Assembly (NCBI GenBank): GCA_034766995.1
Contig: CM068315.1
Span: 13,274,010 to 13,338,009 of the forward strand
DNA from: Acanthacorydalis orientalis
Taxonomy: Eukaryota; Arthropoda; Insecta; Megaloptera; Corydalidae
Direction: 5' to 3'
Length of the DNA: 64,000 nt
Part shown: positions 54,571-64,000 of the stretch, one piece after another
How the letters are laid out: the number at the start of each line of letters is the position of its first letter
Position numbering within the stretch: the first letter of the stretch is position 1
Program-made: the position numbers and the translations under genes
The notes under the pieces: model-generated
What the model saw: only the letters and a program-made list of their open reading frames with translations
Database searches by the model: none
What the model was told of the DNA's origin: nothing

Positions 54571-55144
54571 AACAAATTATCTTGTTAATAGATTTTTACA
54601 GAAATCAAAAAAGAGAAAAATTTATCTTTTTATATATTTGCTTTATGCAAATGATTGGGTTGTGAACAATTATGCGCAAATTAGCCTTTATTCATTTCAG
54701 AATTTTCTTCTTAGAATTGAGAATATGCAACAAATTAAGAATTATGAAAATATTGTTTTCGAGCATGTAGTAGGAACTTAATTACAATTTTTTCGGAGCG
54801 GAGCCCCCCAGAATAAGGATATGAAATCTCTGGTAATTAAAATAAATTTTTTCACTATTTCTCTCGTATTATCGTAAATAATTTATTTGTACATATGTCG
54901 AAGGATATGAACCTTTAATTAATTCGATAGTAATAATATGAATCTTAATGTAAATTAAAAACGTTATGAAATAAATCAAATTTAAGAGCTTGATTTTTAA
55001 ATACTTTTTATTAGCAATATTAAAGTGAAGAGTTTGATTATTGTTAACAATTTTTTTTCTAGTAATAAATAAAGACATAGTTACTAGAAATATTGCACAC
55101 TTTTCATGAGATACCTTGTATATCGCAATATAATTTTGGCACTT
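54571..55144. other. AT-rich DNA; small GC-rich spot near 54797
   Basis: No gene supported. CGGAGCGGAGCCCCCCAG near 54796-54813 stands out by composition. The 93-codon plus frame from 54500 begins inside a foldback arm and is not believed. Confidence 0.4.
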
Positions 55145-55465
55145 TGTTGAATTAACTAACAAAGTGACTTTTCACTCATCACAAAAATCATGAAATATTT
55201 TTTTTTATCATCAAACATGTAAATAACTGAATATTGATCATTTTTGATCGTTATTTATGTAAATTTCAATCGTGATTCCATCAAAATCAAACCGCTAAGA
55301 TACAGGAACATTTGATTATTTCTCTCTTTGATCTGATAATTAGATTTTTCTGTACATTAGTGCTCTAAGGTAGATATCGACATTGAAATACGCACAAGAA
55401 ATAAAAATCAAATCAATTATTGAACATTTTAGATCAAATTTTCGTTTGATTTGTGAGAAGAGAGA
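55145..55465. repeat. Foldback family, paired arms
   Basis: The R arm at about 55160-55320 has GACTTTTCACTCATCACAAA, AATCATGAAATATTTTTT, AATTTCAATCGTGATTCCAT and CGCTAAGATACAGGAACATT. The F arm at 55340-55460 has TTAGATTTTTCTGTACATTA, GTGCTCTAAGGTAGATATCG, ATTGAAATACGCACAAGAAA and TTGAACATTTTAGATCAAAT. The loop is short and the F outer end is lost. Confidence 0.65.
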
Positions 55466-55542
55466 ACGAATTATATTCAAAACGTTAAGATGCAGAAAAT
55501 TCTTCTCTATGCTTCAAAATGGATTAAATACGATTATTAAAA

Positions 55543-55800
55543 AGGATTTCCTTGTAATCTTAAACCTTATATCTTCTGTATAAGGTTTTTGGTACTCTTT
55601 TTACAATGCATATAAGTATAAGAATCCTTATATAGACACCTTATATATATATATATATATACATATATGGATGATAGTGATTCTCACCATCACATTATAC
55701 AAAATATATATGTTTTGCATAACGTTTGTATAAGGTGAATTTATATATTCCATATACAATTCATATAAGGTTGAAGTTTACTAGGATTTTCAGAGCAATA
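55543..55800. repeat. Palindromic element with repeated CCTTATA/TATAAGG motif
   Basis: The left end has TTTCCTTGTAATCTTAAACC, then TTATAT. The right end, on the complement, has AAATCCTAGTAAACTTCAAC, then CTTATAT. The heptamer CCTTATA or its complement occurs at least seven times in 240 bp. A TA microsatellite (55641-55669) and a GTGATTCTCAC dyad lie centrally. There is no coding. Confidence 0.5.
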
Positions 55801-55828
55801 TACTATATATTGAAGAAAAGTGAAGGAC

Positions 55829-55868
<40 letters not shown>

Positions 55869-56199
55869 GAATAAAAGTACCGTGAAATAATTTACTTATC
55901 CGAAAAGAAATTCAAATATAAAATTTACCTTACTCATAAATGAGTATTCAGTGTTGAATAACTATAATATTTTTTTTGAACTTCAGCCTAAATTAAATCA
56001 AAAACAGAAAACTATTTTAATTGGAAATAATAAACAAAAAACTTCATAACATAAATTAAAAATAGTTAATTTAAATTTTATGAAAACAAACATTCTGAAA
56101 AATGATTTATATTAATATCTGTATATAGTAAACACGACAGGGGCTTGTTTTCAAATGAGATACACAAACTCACCACATATTAGTTTTAATTTATATACA

Positions 56200-56258
<59 letters not shown>

Positions 56259-56567
56259 GAGTACAACCGAGTGAATAGAACAAATCGAAATCCTAAATAT
56301 CAACTTAGAAATTTGAATACAGTACAAATTAATAATAATATCGTTTCACTTTAATCTGGGAAGCTCGGATGACTTCTTGCGCTACCTGTTTAATTAAAAT
56401 TTCCCGGTTCACAAATTGAATAACCAAACTGATTAAAGTGTGTCCGTGTATATTTCAACTGAACGAAAAATATATTACTTCTATATTTGACCTCTCATCG
56501 AACAAACGTGATCATTAAAATATTTCAAACAATGCTTTATCTCGTAAAAAGTATCGTGAAATATAAT

Positions 56568-56609
<42 letters not shown>

Positions 56610-57160
56610 TATATAAGTAAAAAATATAGAAATGGTATATGAATAGAAAATATTAAATTACTAATAAATATATTTTTGAAGTGTATATTATATTTTATAG
56701 ATTGTTAAAGTGGTGTCGTTAATATTATTTTTTATAAAACTCACATTTATAGTGACTTTGTCCCGTGGAGAACGTGACAAGTATGGTGATGAGAAATGTT
56801 CGGTTTGTCAACTTATAGGTTTCAAGTTTAATTCATTAAGTTTAGTTCTTAGGTATTTTTTATGTTTAAATATATTATGTTGTAAAAACAAATAAACAGT
56901 TTTTTTATTTCTACGTTTTTTTCTATTTTCCTGTCAATTTCGACGGGCTATAATAATAGTTGTATAATATTGTCATTAATAATTTTTAAAATTGTATGTT
57001 AAAATAATAAAAGTTATAGTTTTTAGTTCGACAAAATTGGTTGAATATTTTGAAGAGAAATTAAAGTATTTTGGACGTATACGTTTGTACTGGTACATTG
57101 AGAAATTAATGGCTAATTGTAATTTTATATTCCATCATTTTTGGAATGATACTGTAAAGA
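55801..57160. other. AT-rich DNA; microsatellites at 55829-55869, 56202-56256 and 56571-56617
   Basis: Three (TA)n tracts of 35-55 bp. No coding or transposon evidence. The 61-codon plus frame at 56710 has no domain. Confidence 0.5.
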
Positions 57161-57164
57161 AAAC

Positions 57165-57345
57165 TCTGATTTATGTATCTTGGCGCTCAGAGAATAATAG
57201 AATCGAAATTGAAATGCGAATAAGCAACAATCAATCAATAAAAGTTTTTTATCAGAAAAAGTTTGTATTTTGTAAGGTAAGTGTAAAATTAATTTATATA
57301 AATGAATTTAGCCTCAGTTTCAGAATTATATTGTTGATATCAAAT
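57165..57345. repeat. Foldback family F arm
   Basis: TTGGCGCTCAGAGAATAATA, GAATCGAAATTGAAATGCGA, ATAAGCAACAATCAATCAAT, TTTTATCAGAAAAAGTTTGT, TATAAATGAATTTAGCCTCA and GTTTCAGAATTATATTG. It accounts for most of the 137-codon plus frame 56992-57405, which is therefore not called a gene. Confidence 0.65.
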
Positions 57346-57884
57346 TTAAAAAATGAAAAAGATTATATGAATTCTTATAAATTGTTGATCCTTTTTAAAA
57401 GTTGAATTTTTCATATTTTTTTTAAATAGTTGAAGCTCCTCAGTACTGCTAGTATTAAACATATTTTAAACAAATATTGGTTGATAAATGCATTATATTC
57501 TTTATTGGACAACCCTCGTATTTTATAAATTTTTGTCCATATTGAAAAAATCTAGATATTTTTTAAAAAATGCTAACAATATAAATTGTATCTGTAAACG
57601 TGGGGTGTTAATAGCCTTAACTATCATTATGCAGCAAACTCTCAGATAATCAATCACTCGAACAAACAATTATAATACATGAGACAAGCACATAAAGCAG
57701 ATAATGCAAAAGAGATATAAGGGGACTAGCAATTGCAATTAGCAGGAACAGGAGTGTTTATATATATATATATATATATATATACATACATACATATATA
57801 CATTTAGTAGCTATTTAATTTTGTAATCAATTCAAAAATTATTAAATGGAGTCATTTTATTTTTTCTTTAGAATAAAAAATATA
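57346..57884. other. No gene; TA/CATA microsatellite 57759-57802
   Basis: GGACAACCCTCGTA near 57507 resembles a CGAGG mariner terminus, but no element could be traced. Confidence 0.4.
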
Positions 57885-58095
57885 TTTGGTTGGTAGGAAG
57901 ATAATTGCGTTTTATATTTTTGAATTCTGACCTTAATTTTTTTCAATAAATGTGTCATTTTATCATGTTCATGTAAATATCAAAGTGCATTTTTCGATAT
58001 TAATTTTGGTAACATCGAATTTAATTTTATTGTTAAATATGCTTCAAATTGGGCTATTAAATTAAAGATGGAAATGAACCAAATAATAAATAAAA
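57885..58095 (+). mobile_element. Truncated M1 mariner, 5' end only (M1e)
   Basis: TA, then TTTGGTTGGTAGGAAGATAA. The M1 leader follows: TTCTGACCTTAATTTTTTTC, TGTCATTTTATCATGTTCAT, AAAGTGCATTTTTCGATATT and TTCAAATTGGGCTATTAAAT. The start of the coding region (AAGATGGAAATGAACCAAAT) is reached, then homology ends. Confidence 0.7.
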
Positions 58096-58468
58096 AAAAG
58101 GCTTACTTATAAAATTATTATTTACGAATTTGTTTCGTTCTTAAATGTATGTCAAAAAAGATTGGTGTATTAATTTGTAAAAAAAAAACAATTTGAAATA
58201 ATTTATAATGATCCAAATTTGAACCAAATATTTAAACATGTCATTTTTCATTATAAAATATAATTTTTTTATAAAAATAGAGCCTAATCAGCTTTCATTC
58301 TAATCAGAATGAATAAAGAAATAATTGAAATAATTTGAATAGAAGATTGATCTTTATCTAAACAATTATTAAGAACATATGTTGTGGAAATGACGAGGGA
58401 GTAATATACAAATAAGACATGAATTCTCCCTTTTGTTTATAATCAAACGTGTAATTCTGAATGAATTG

Positions 58469-58542
<74 letters not shown>

Positions 58543-59006
58543 TCGTTTGAACAGCACACCCCTCATTAAAATATCCGAGCTACGAATATGATTTCTGTTC
58601 TTAATATCATACAAGATCATTACAATACAAATTCTAAATTGTTGTCCCCTTTACTACAACAGCACATTTTTTTCTTGCATGATAAAACTCGATGAACACC
58701 CCACTGTCACATTATTACGTCTGCGTAGTCATTGTTCGAGTTCCGCGAAGCGAGAATACGCCTGTTAGGACCGCGCGGCGGTTCACCCTCGTCGCTCAAG
58801 TTCCAGTGTAAAAAGGGTTACGGAACTGTTAGACCAAAGACAGAGCACCGAAAATATTTAACAAGCAGGTTTAGAGACGTTCTTTTCGAGCGACACGGAA
58901 ATATGCAAATTGTGGCGTTTCAATTTACAGGAAATGTTAAATATTTGCGCCGTCTCAAAACAAGAAACGACGCTGTTAAGGTTGCAATTAATATTTTTGA
59001 TAGTTG

Positions 59007-59040
<34 letters not shown>

Positions 59041-59190
59041 GTTTCTGAAAATGTTTTTTTTTTATTTTACTTGCAGAAAAAACTAACAAACAAAACTAGA
59101 AAGTGGTTCTGAGAGATATGACAAATGGAAGTCTCGTAGAAATAAAAATATTGTTACTTGTGATTTAAGAAATATGTAAATTAAGGAAAT
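58096..59190. other. No gene assigned; TA microsatellites 58471-58540 and 59011-59039
   Basis: A less AT-rich stretch at 58690-58990 holds a 126-codon plus frame (58732-59112) that starts in CpG-rich sequence and ends beyond a (TA)n tract. A good splice-acceptor-like tract (TTTTATTTTACTTGCAG) lies near 59060-59076. No domain was recognised, so a gene is not called. Confidence 0.35.
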
Positions 59191-59927
59191 TTGATTGACA
59201 ATAAAATATGGATACATATTTTAAAACAAACCTGTTTAATTAATGAAATGAATTAAAAAAATATTTCGTTAACTTTGCCGAAAGCTTAAAAATATACACT
59301 TTTAAGATTTTAGCAACAAACTTAATGTCTGCAGTTTATAAAATGTGTAGATCTTTTAAATTAGACGAAAAATAAAATGTGGATATTTATTTATAGATGA
59401 AAGTATTTAGTCAGTAAAATTATCTAAAAAACCTATAAATGAATTATTAACAAAAAATTATTGGTTTTATAAATTTTTTTAGCAGTGAAAACACTGTCTG
59501 CTTGTTTTATAAAAAAATTTGGAGCTTTATGCAATTTGATTAAAAATACAACACTGTTTTTATTTTATAGAAAAATTATATTATTAATCAGAAATTAAAT
59601 AACTATTGAATTTATAATTATATAAAAAAAAACTAGTAATGAATCATAAAAACATATCAATTTAGTAATATTTTTAAAAACGAAAATATTGTTGGTTAGT
59701 TTACAAATTTTCCAAATCAGTTTACTTTGAATGAAAATAAAATGTAGATATTGAAATCTAGAAAAATCATATTTAATCAATAAAATAAATGAAAAATTGA
59801 TTGAAATTTATACTTGTTATGAAAATTATTAAAAATCCAAAGAGATATTTTAATTTGGATTTTTTTACAAAGCAAACTATTATCGTTTTTGGCTTACAAA
59901 ATTTATTATTAATTTATTTTGCCCGAA

Positions 59928-59961
<34 letters not shown>

Positions 59962-60100
59962 TCGTATATATATCTATCTATATATATATATATATATATA
60001 AAATATATATATAATTCTTAAAAAATCCTATTTAATTAATGAAATGAGTGAAAAATTTATTTTAATTTACATTTATGGAGAAAAATGTTTCAAATCCGGA
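59190..60100. repeat. Satellite-like tandem array, period about 170-195 bp
   Basis: An AATAAAATxTGGATAT anchor followed about 30-40 bp later by TTTAxTxAATxAAATxA recurs near 59202, 59371, 59558 (weak), 59737 and 59928. Units are diverged. A (TA)n(TCTA)n tract (59936-60014) sits within the last unit. Confidence 0.5.
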
Positions 60101-60591
60101 AAAAGTGTCAGTTTAATTATTTTGAAAACGAAAATGTTATTGTATTCTACTATTTATCAATTTCGTAATTCCTAAAATTTCTGAAAATGAGATTTTAATT
60201 TAATTCTTTACTAAATACTTTAGATAACAAAAAACTAACCCAAGATGTAAATTTTAAAATATTTTTTCAAAGTTAAAAAGTGAAAACGATTTGCAAATTT
60301 ATTAGATTTTGGTACACAAATCGATATTTTTCTTTGCTACAAGTAGTATGTAAATAATATATTATATAAAAGTCAAACATTGTTTAATTTATATTATCTG
60401 TTAACTATTACAAAAAAAGTTTTTTACGACAAGATTTACTTTAACAAATCTTTGCGTTATACTATATTATATTTTTATTTTGTGTAAAAATAAAAAATAA
60501 ATAATTTTTAATAAATAAAAAATAAATAACTTAATTTTATCCAAAAAGAAAACATTAAATGAAATAAAGTTATTCGCGATTTTCAACATTA

Positions 60592-60628
<37 letters not shown>

Positions 60629-60960
60629 TTTTATTTATATATACACGAGTAATTATAATGCATTCTGGATAGAATCGGATTGCAGTAAACAAGGGTGTGT
60701 ATAAAAAAGTAATTAATGAATGAATATGTAAATTATGGGCGAAACTTCCGAGAATCGACAACAATGCACGAGCTTTACATAAAAATCATAAAAAAGTTCA
60801 TATTATGAGAAAAAGCCGGAACATTTAATTAAAGTCGAACGCGTTGCACTTTGATGTAAAGTCGTTGGATTAACAATGCATTGAATTTATTTTCATTTCG
60901 TAAAAATTTATAACGAAGAATTTATGCGAGGCATTATAAATATATATATATATATAAATA
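60101..60960. other. AT-rich DNA between arrays; TA microsatellite 60591-60624
   Basis: Nothing coding. It is GC-richer at 60650-60930 and unique. Confidence 0.4.
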
Positions 60961-60964
60961 TAAA

Positions 60965-62760
60965 TGAAAAGTTTAAAGAACAATACACTTTTTAGAAAAG
61001 TAAATAAAGAGTTAAAACTTTATAGAAGAAATTAGGTATGACATGTACTTAGAAAATTACGTAATTTATTTATATTCGAGTTTCAGTAAAACTAGTTAAA
61101 AATATTAATCAACTAGGAAATTACTATTGAGACAAATGTTGAAAAAAATGTATAAAGTAAATTAACACTAACAAAAATTTGAAAAAAATTAGAATAAATT
61201 AAATAAGGTAAATAATTAAAAAATAGATATGAATTTCTTAATAAGCAAAAGAAAAATATATGTGTATTTGATTTTAAAACTAAAAAAGTTAAAAATATTA
61301 TGTTTTAAATATTATAATTAAGACAAATGCTGAAAAAAGTTATTATCATTATGAATTATAATCAATAAAATCTTTAAAAAAATCAAGAAGAAATTAAAAA
61401 GAGAAATATTTAAAAGACGAATGTAGTTTTTTTAAATAATTAAGAGAATATAGTTTTATTTGATTTCAACGTAAGAAGAGTAAATATAATGTCAGGGAAT
61501 AAATTGAAATTAAGGCAAATGTTAAAAAAATTGATATTATCATTTAACACTAATAAAAACTTTAAATAATAATAGAAGAAATTATATAAAAGAAATTATG
61601 AAAAATCGACTTTAATTTTTTAATCACCAAAAGGAGAAATATGTATTCCATTTTAAAATTAAACGAGTAAAATAATATAAGTAGCTAAGAAATTATAATT
61701 AAGGCAATTGTTGAATCAAATTAAAATTATTAATTAATACAAATAAAAGATCGAAAAACTTATATAAGAATTAAAAAAAATATATAAGAGAAATAATTAG
61801 AAAATAAATGTATATTTATTTTAAAGTAAAAGAAATATATATATATATATATGATTTTAAGTCGCAAGGAGTCAAAAAATGTTATAAGCAGCTAAAAAAT
61901 TATTATTAAGGATAAATTCGAAAAATTATTATTTATTAATTTTATTAAAAATTTAAAACAAATTCTAGAGAAAATTAAATAAGAGGAATATTAAAAAATA
62001 AACATATTTCTTAACAAGGAAAAGAAACTAAAATGTGTATTCGACTTCAAAATTAAAAGAGTAAAAAAATATTTCAGTAGCTGCTATATTATAATTAAAT
62101 GTTAAAAATAATTAATTTTTAATTACTGAAAATAAAAAAATGATAAAATTTTAAAAGACATTTGAAACAGGAAATAATTAAAAAATAACGTAAATTTCTT
62201 AATAACTAAAAAAATACATTTTCTATATGATTTTTAAACTAAACGGTTTGTAAATATTATAAAACAGGTAAAATTAAGGCTTATGTTGAAGAAAATGAAT
62301 ATTAATAATTAATATAATAAATAGTATCTAAAATTAAAAATAAATGTAACTTTCTTAATAAGCAAAATATTTTAAGTAACTGAGAAGTTACAATTGAAGC
62401 ATGTGTTGACAAAAGACAAAATTATTAGCAGAAAAAGATATATGTGTATTTGATTTTAAAATAAAACGAGTAAAAATATTAAGCAGCTAAGAAATTGTAA
62501 TTAAAGTAAATGTTAAAAAAATAATATAATTAATTAGCTTTCAATAAAATAGAAAAAAGAAAAAGTTTAGATGAAATTATCTAAAAGGAGTACTTAATAA
62601 ATGAACAAAAGCCTTAATAAGCAAAAATATATTTTTATGTGGTTTTAAAACTAAATGAGTTAAAAATATCTGCAGCTAAGAAATTACAATTAAGAAATAT
62701 GATGAAAAAAATTATATTACAAATGAAATAAAGAACTCAAATATTTTGAAAAATTAATAA
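60965..62760. repeat. Satellite-like tandem array, about ten units of 180-190 bp
   Basis: The anchor ATTAAGGCAAATGTTGAAAA, with variants, occurs near 61131, 61324, 61519, 61704, 61912, 62100, 62279, 62399, 62507 and 62696. Spacings are mostly 180-208 bp, with two short units of about 110-120. In each unit the second block CTTAATAAGCAAAAGAAAAA, then TGTGTATTTGATTTTAAAAC, then GAGTAAAAATATTAAGCAGC precedes the next anchor. It is extremely A-rich on the plus strand and has no open frame of note. Confidence 0.7.
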
Positions 62761-63639
62761 AATTTAAATGTTACAAAAGCACACAAAATCAAATAAATTA
62801 TCAACTGAAAAATATTAAATCATTTAAGTTTAAAATTTGTAATTTAATCTTCATTATTCTGAATGATTTATTAAATAATCCTTTAAATAAAAAAATGGAA
62901 TTAAATCTATTTACCTCTATTTAAAGTGGTGATATTTCTTTCTGTCTCTGCTTCTTCTGTAATAAAATTAAAAAATAGAATTAGAAATGAAATATTACAG
63001 TAGCGTTTTTTAAATATAAAAAAACAGTACGTTAAATTTTAAAGAGGATATCTGATATATAAAAATAATTTTATAGGATGTAAAAAAAAAACATTTAGTC
63101 GATTATTTCGGCGTCACATTTTCATCGAGAGAGCACTATTATTTTTGCTGTTGTAATTCAGTTTCGTTACATCATATCGCGTTATAAATCTGCTGTAAAC
63201 CTGTAATGTCAAAATATGAGATACAGTTATTTTTGTATTTCATTCTTAAACATACGCCGTTTTACACAATTTCCTGTTTCGTTGTTTTTAGTAATACGAT
63301 ATCGTTCAAAGGGGAAATTTCATTTCATGACGCCCCTATTGTAAACGTGTAATGCCATTGATCGTGCTTGCGTTTGACTACATTGTCGATAACCAGAAGA
63401 TATAATATTTTATGACGTGAACTTGTTCGCACGACGTGCTTTTTCATAACAAAAATCGGTCAGACATCTATATATCCAAAATATATTGTTATTTTTTTAA
63501 TTAAAAGTCATGCTAGTCTTGTTGTTCATCAATCAAAAACGGATTCAAAGCTGTTACAATAGTTTGGTAATATAATAAAAATAATTATAATTTTTGCAAA
63601 ACTCTTGTATTATTATATATAAATATTAGATGAAAAAAT
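62761..63639. other. No gene seen; GC-richer at 63100-63440
   Basis: Unique sequence with no recognised coding or repeat. Confidence 0.4.
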
Positions 63640-64000
63640 TAATTATGTGCCTTTCAATTAAATCAATCACAACTCTCTTTTAAATTAAAATATTTTCTCC
63701 TCGTTCTACGAATTTCAAGTACCAATCTTAACATTTAAGAACACTACACGTCTTGGCGAATCAGTTGGCATAACCTTAGTAACAGGAGTGAACACGATGA
63801 GGTCTGAAAAGTACCATACTAGACATTGTATATTTTTCACGTTCCAGATGAAAAAAATACTGCTGAAGTCGCAGGAACGATTTGTTTAGCTCTTGGGGAA
63901 GGTGTTGTGGCACATAAAACACGTAAAAAATTCTGAAACAGTGGTGCAGGTCCTGTAATGCATTACGACTTCATCGACTCAAAGCTATAAACTTTTTTCT
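63640..64000 (+). mobile_element. Deleted mauritiana-like mariner (M2c), cut by window end
   Basis: The leader matches 3151-3655: AATCACAACTCTCTTTTAAA, TACCAATCTTAACATTTAAG, AACACTACACGTCTTGGCGA, GAACACGATGAGGTCTG. As in that copy, the reading passes from the first helix-turn-helix start (CACATAAAACACGTAAAAAA) into CAGTGGTGCAGGTCCTGTAA, then TGCATTACGACTTCATCGAC, so the internal deletion junction is the same. The 3' end lies beyond the window. Confidence 0.7.

Noticed and set aside
54796..54813. GC-rich CGGAGCGGAGCCCCCCAG as a second Helitron end
   Set aside because: The stem is poor and no helicase or partner sequence is nearby; kept only as a remark.
56992..57405. 137-codon plus frame
   Set aside because: More than a third of it is a foldback F arm that is clearly non-coding at other loci.
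57500..57525. GGACAACCCTCGTA as a mariner right terminus
   Set aside because: No mariner coding or left terminus upstream.
1..64000. CRISPR array, bacterial operon, ribosomal RNA or defence system
   Set aside because: No regularly spaced identical repeats with unique spacers, no ribosome-binding-site and ORF clusters, and no rRNA-like GC-rich conserved blocks. All evidence points to eukaryotic nuclear DNA.

Overview
This window is very AT-rich eukaryotic DNA, most probably from an insect nuclear genome. The organism call rests on the dense mariner, piggyBac and Helitron remnants, many (TA)n microsatellites, long stretches without genes, and one short CpG-rich exon with canonical splice sites. 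A hymenopteran is possible, but the sequence alone does not establish it. No prokaryotic operon, rRNA, tRNA or CRISPR array is visible.

The only host-gene evidence is one exon at 5076-5334 (+). It has a polypyrimidine tract and CAG acceptor, a GC-rich 5'UTR, an ATG at 5214 that opens a signal peptide of about 36 residues, and a CAG|GTACGT donor that leaves a phase-1 junction. I found no convincing downstream exon. Most of the rest may therefore be a giant first coding intron or intergenic DNA.

Nearly everything else recognisable is transposon debris. There are at least three Tc1/mariner groups. M1 has TTAGGTTG-type termini, and four internally deleted copies of about 510-560 bp keep only the N-terminal helix-turn-helix (10420-11899, 30547-31092, 32947-33454, 37452-37985); there are also two lone 5' ends. 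M2 is mauritiana-like: one nearly full-length dead copy at 13430-14660 and two copies sharing one large internal deletion (3151-3655 and 63640 to the window end). M3 has CGAGG termini, at 8674-9479, 25955-26700, 28388-29470 and 48901-50182. PiggyBac remnants with TTAA boundaries lie at 10841-11757 (nested cleanly inside an M1 mariner), 15716-16757, about 19700-20292, 25473-25953 and 46142-46970. Two piggyBac-like MITEs lie at 34512-34743 and 43980-44371. Single remnants are a Tigger/pogo element (51433-52197), a non-LTR retrotransposon 3' part (6715-7205) and a Helitron 3' end (23422-23800).

The most abundant repeat is a non-coding palindromic (foldback) family. Its two arms of about 150-200 bp appear as R-F pairs or single arms at about 20 loci. 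Near 54.1-54.6 kb three F arms stand in tandem. Other structured repeats are a smaller inverted-repeat family (43.65, 48.0 and 48.8 kb), a tandem repeat of about 295 bp (42.56-43.56 kb), and two adjacent satellite-like arrays with periods near 180-190 bp (59.19-60.1 and 60.97-62.76 kb). There is also a compound TA/CATA microsatellite of about 495 bp (53391-53885).

There is no cellular pathway here to reconstruct. The story is layered transposition: autonomous families decayed, deletion derivatives with shared breakpoints spread, and later elements landed inside earlier ones. The best candidates for something new are the helix-turn-helix-only M1 family and the foldback family. All family assignments come from reading motifs by eye, without database search.
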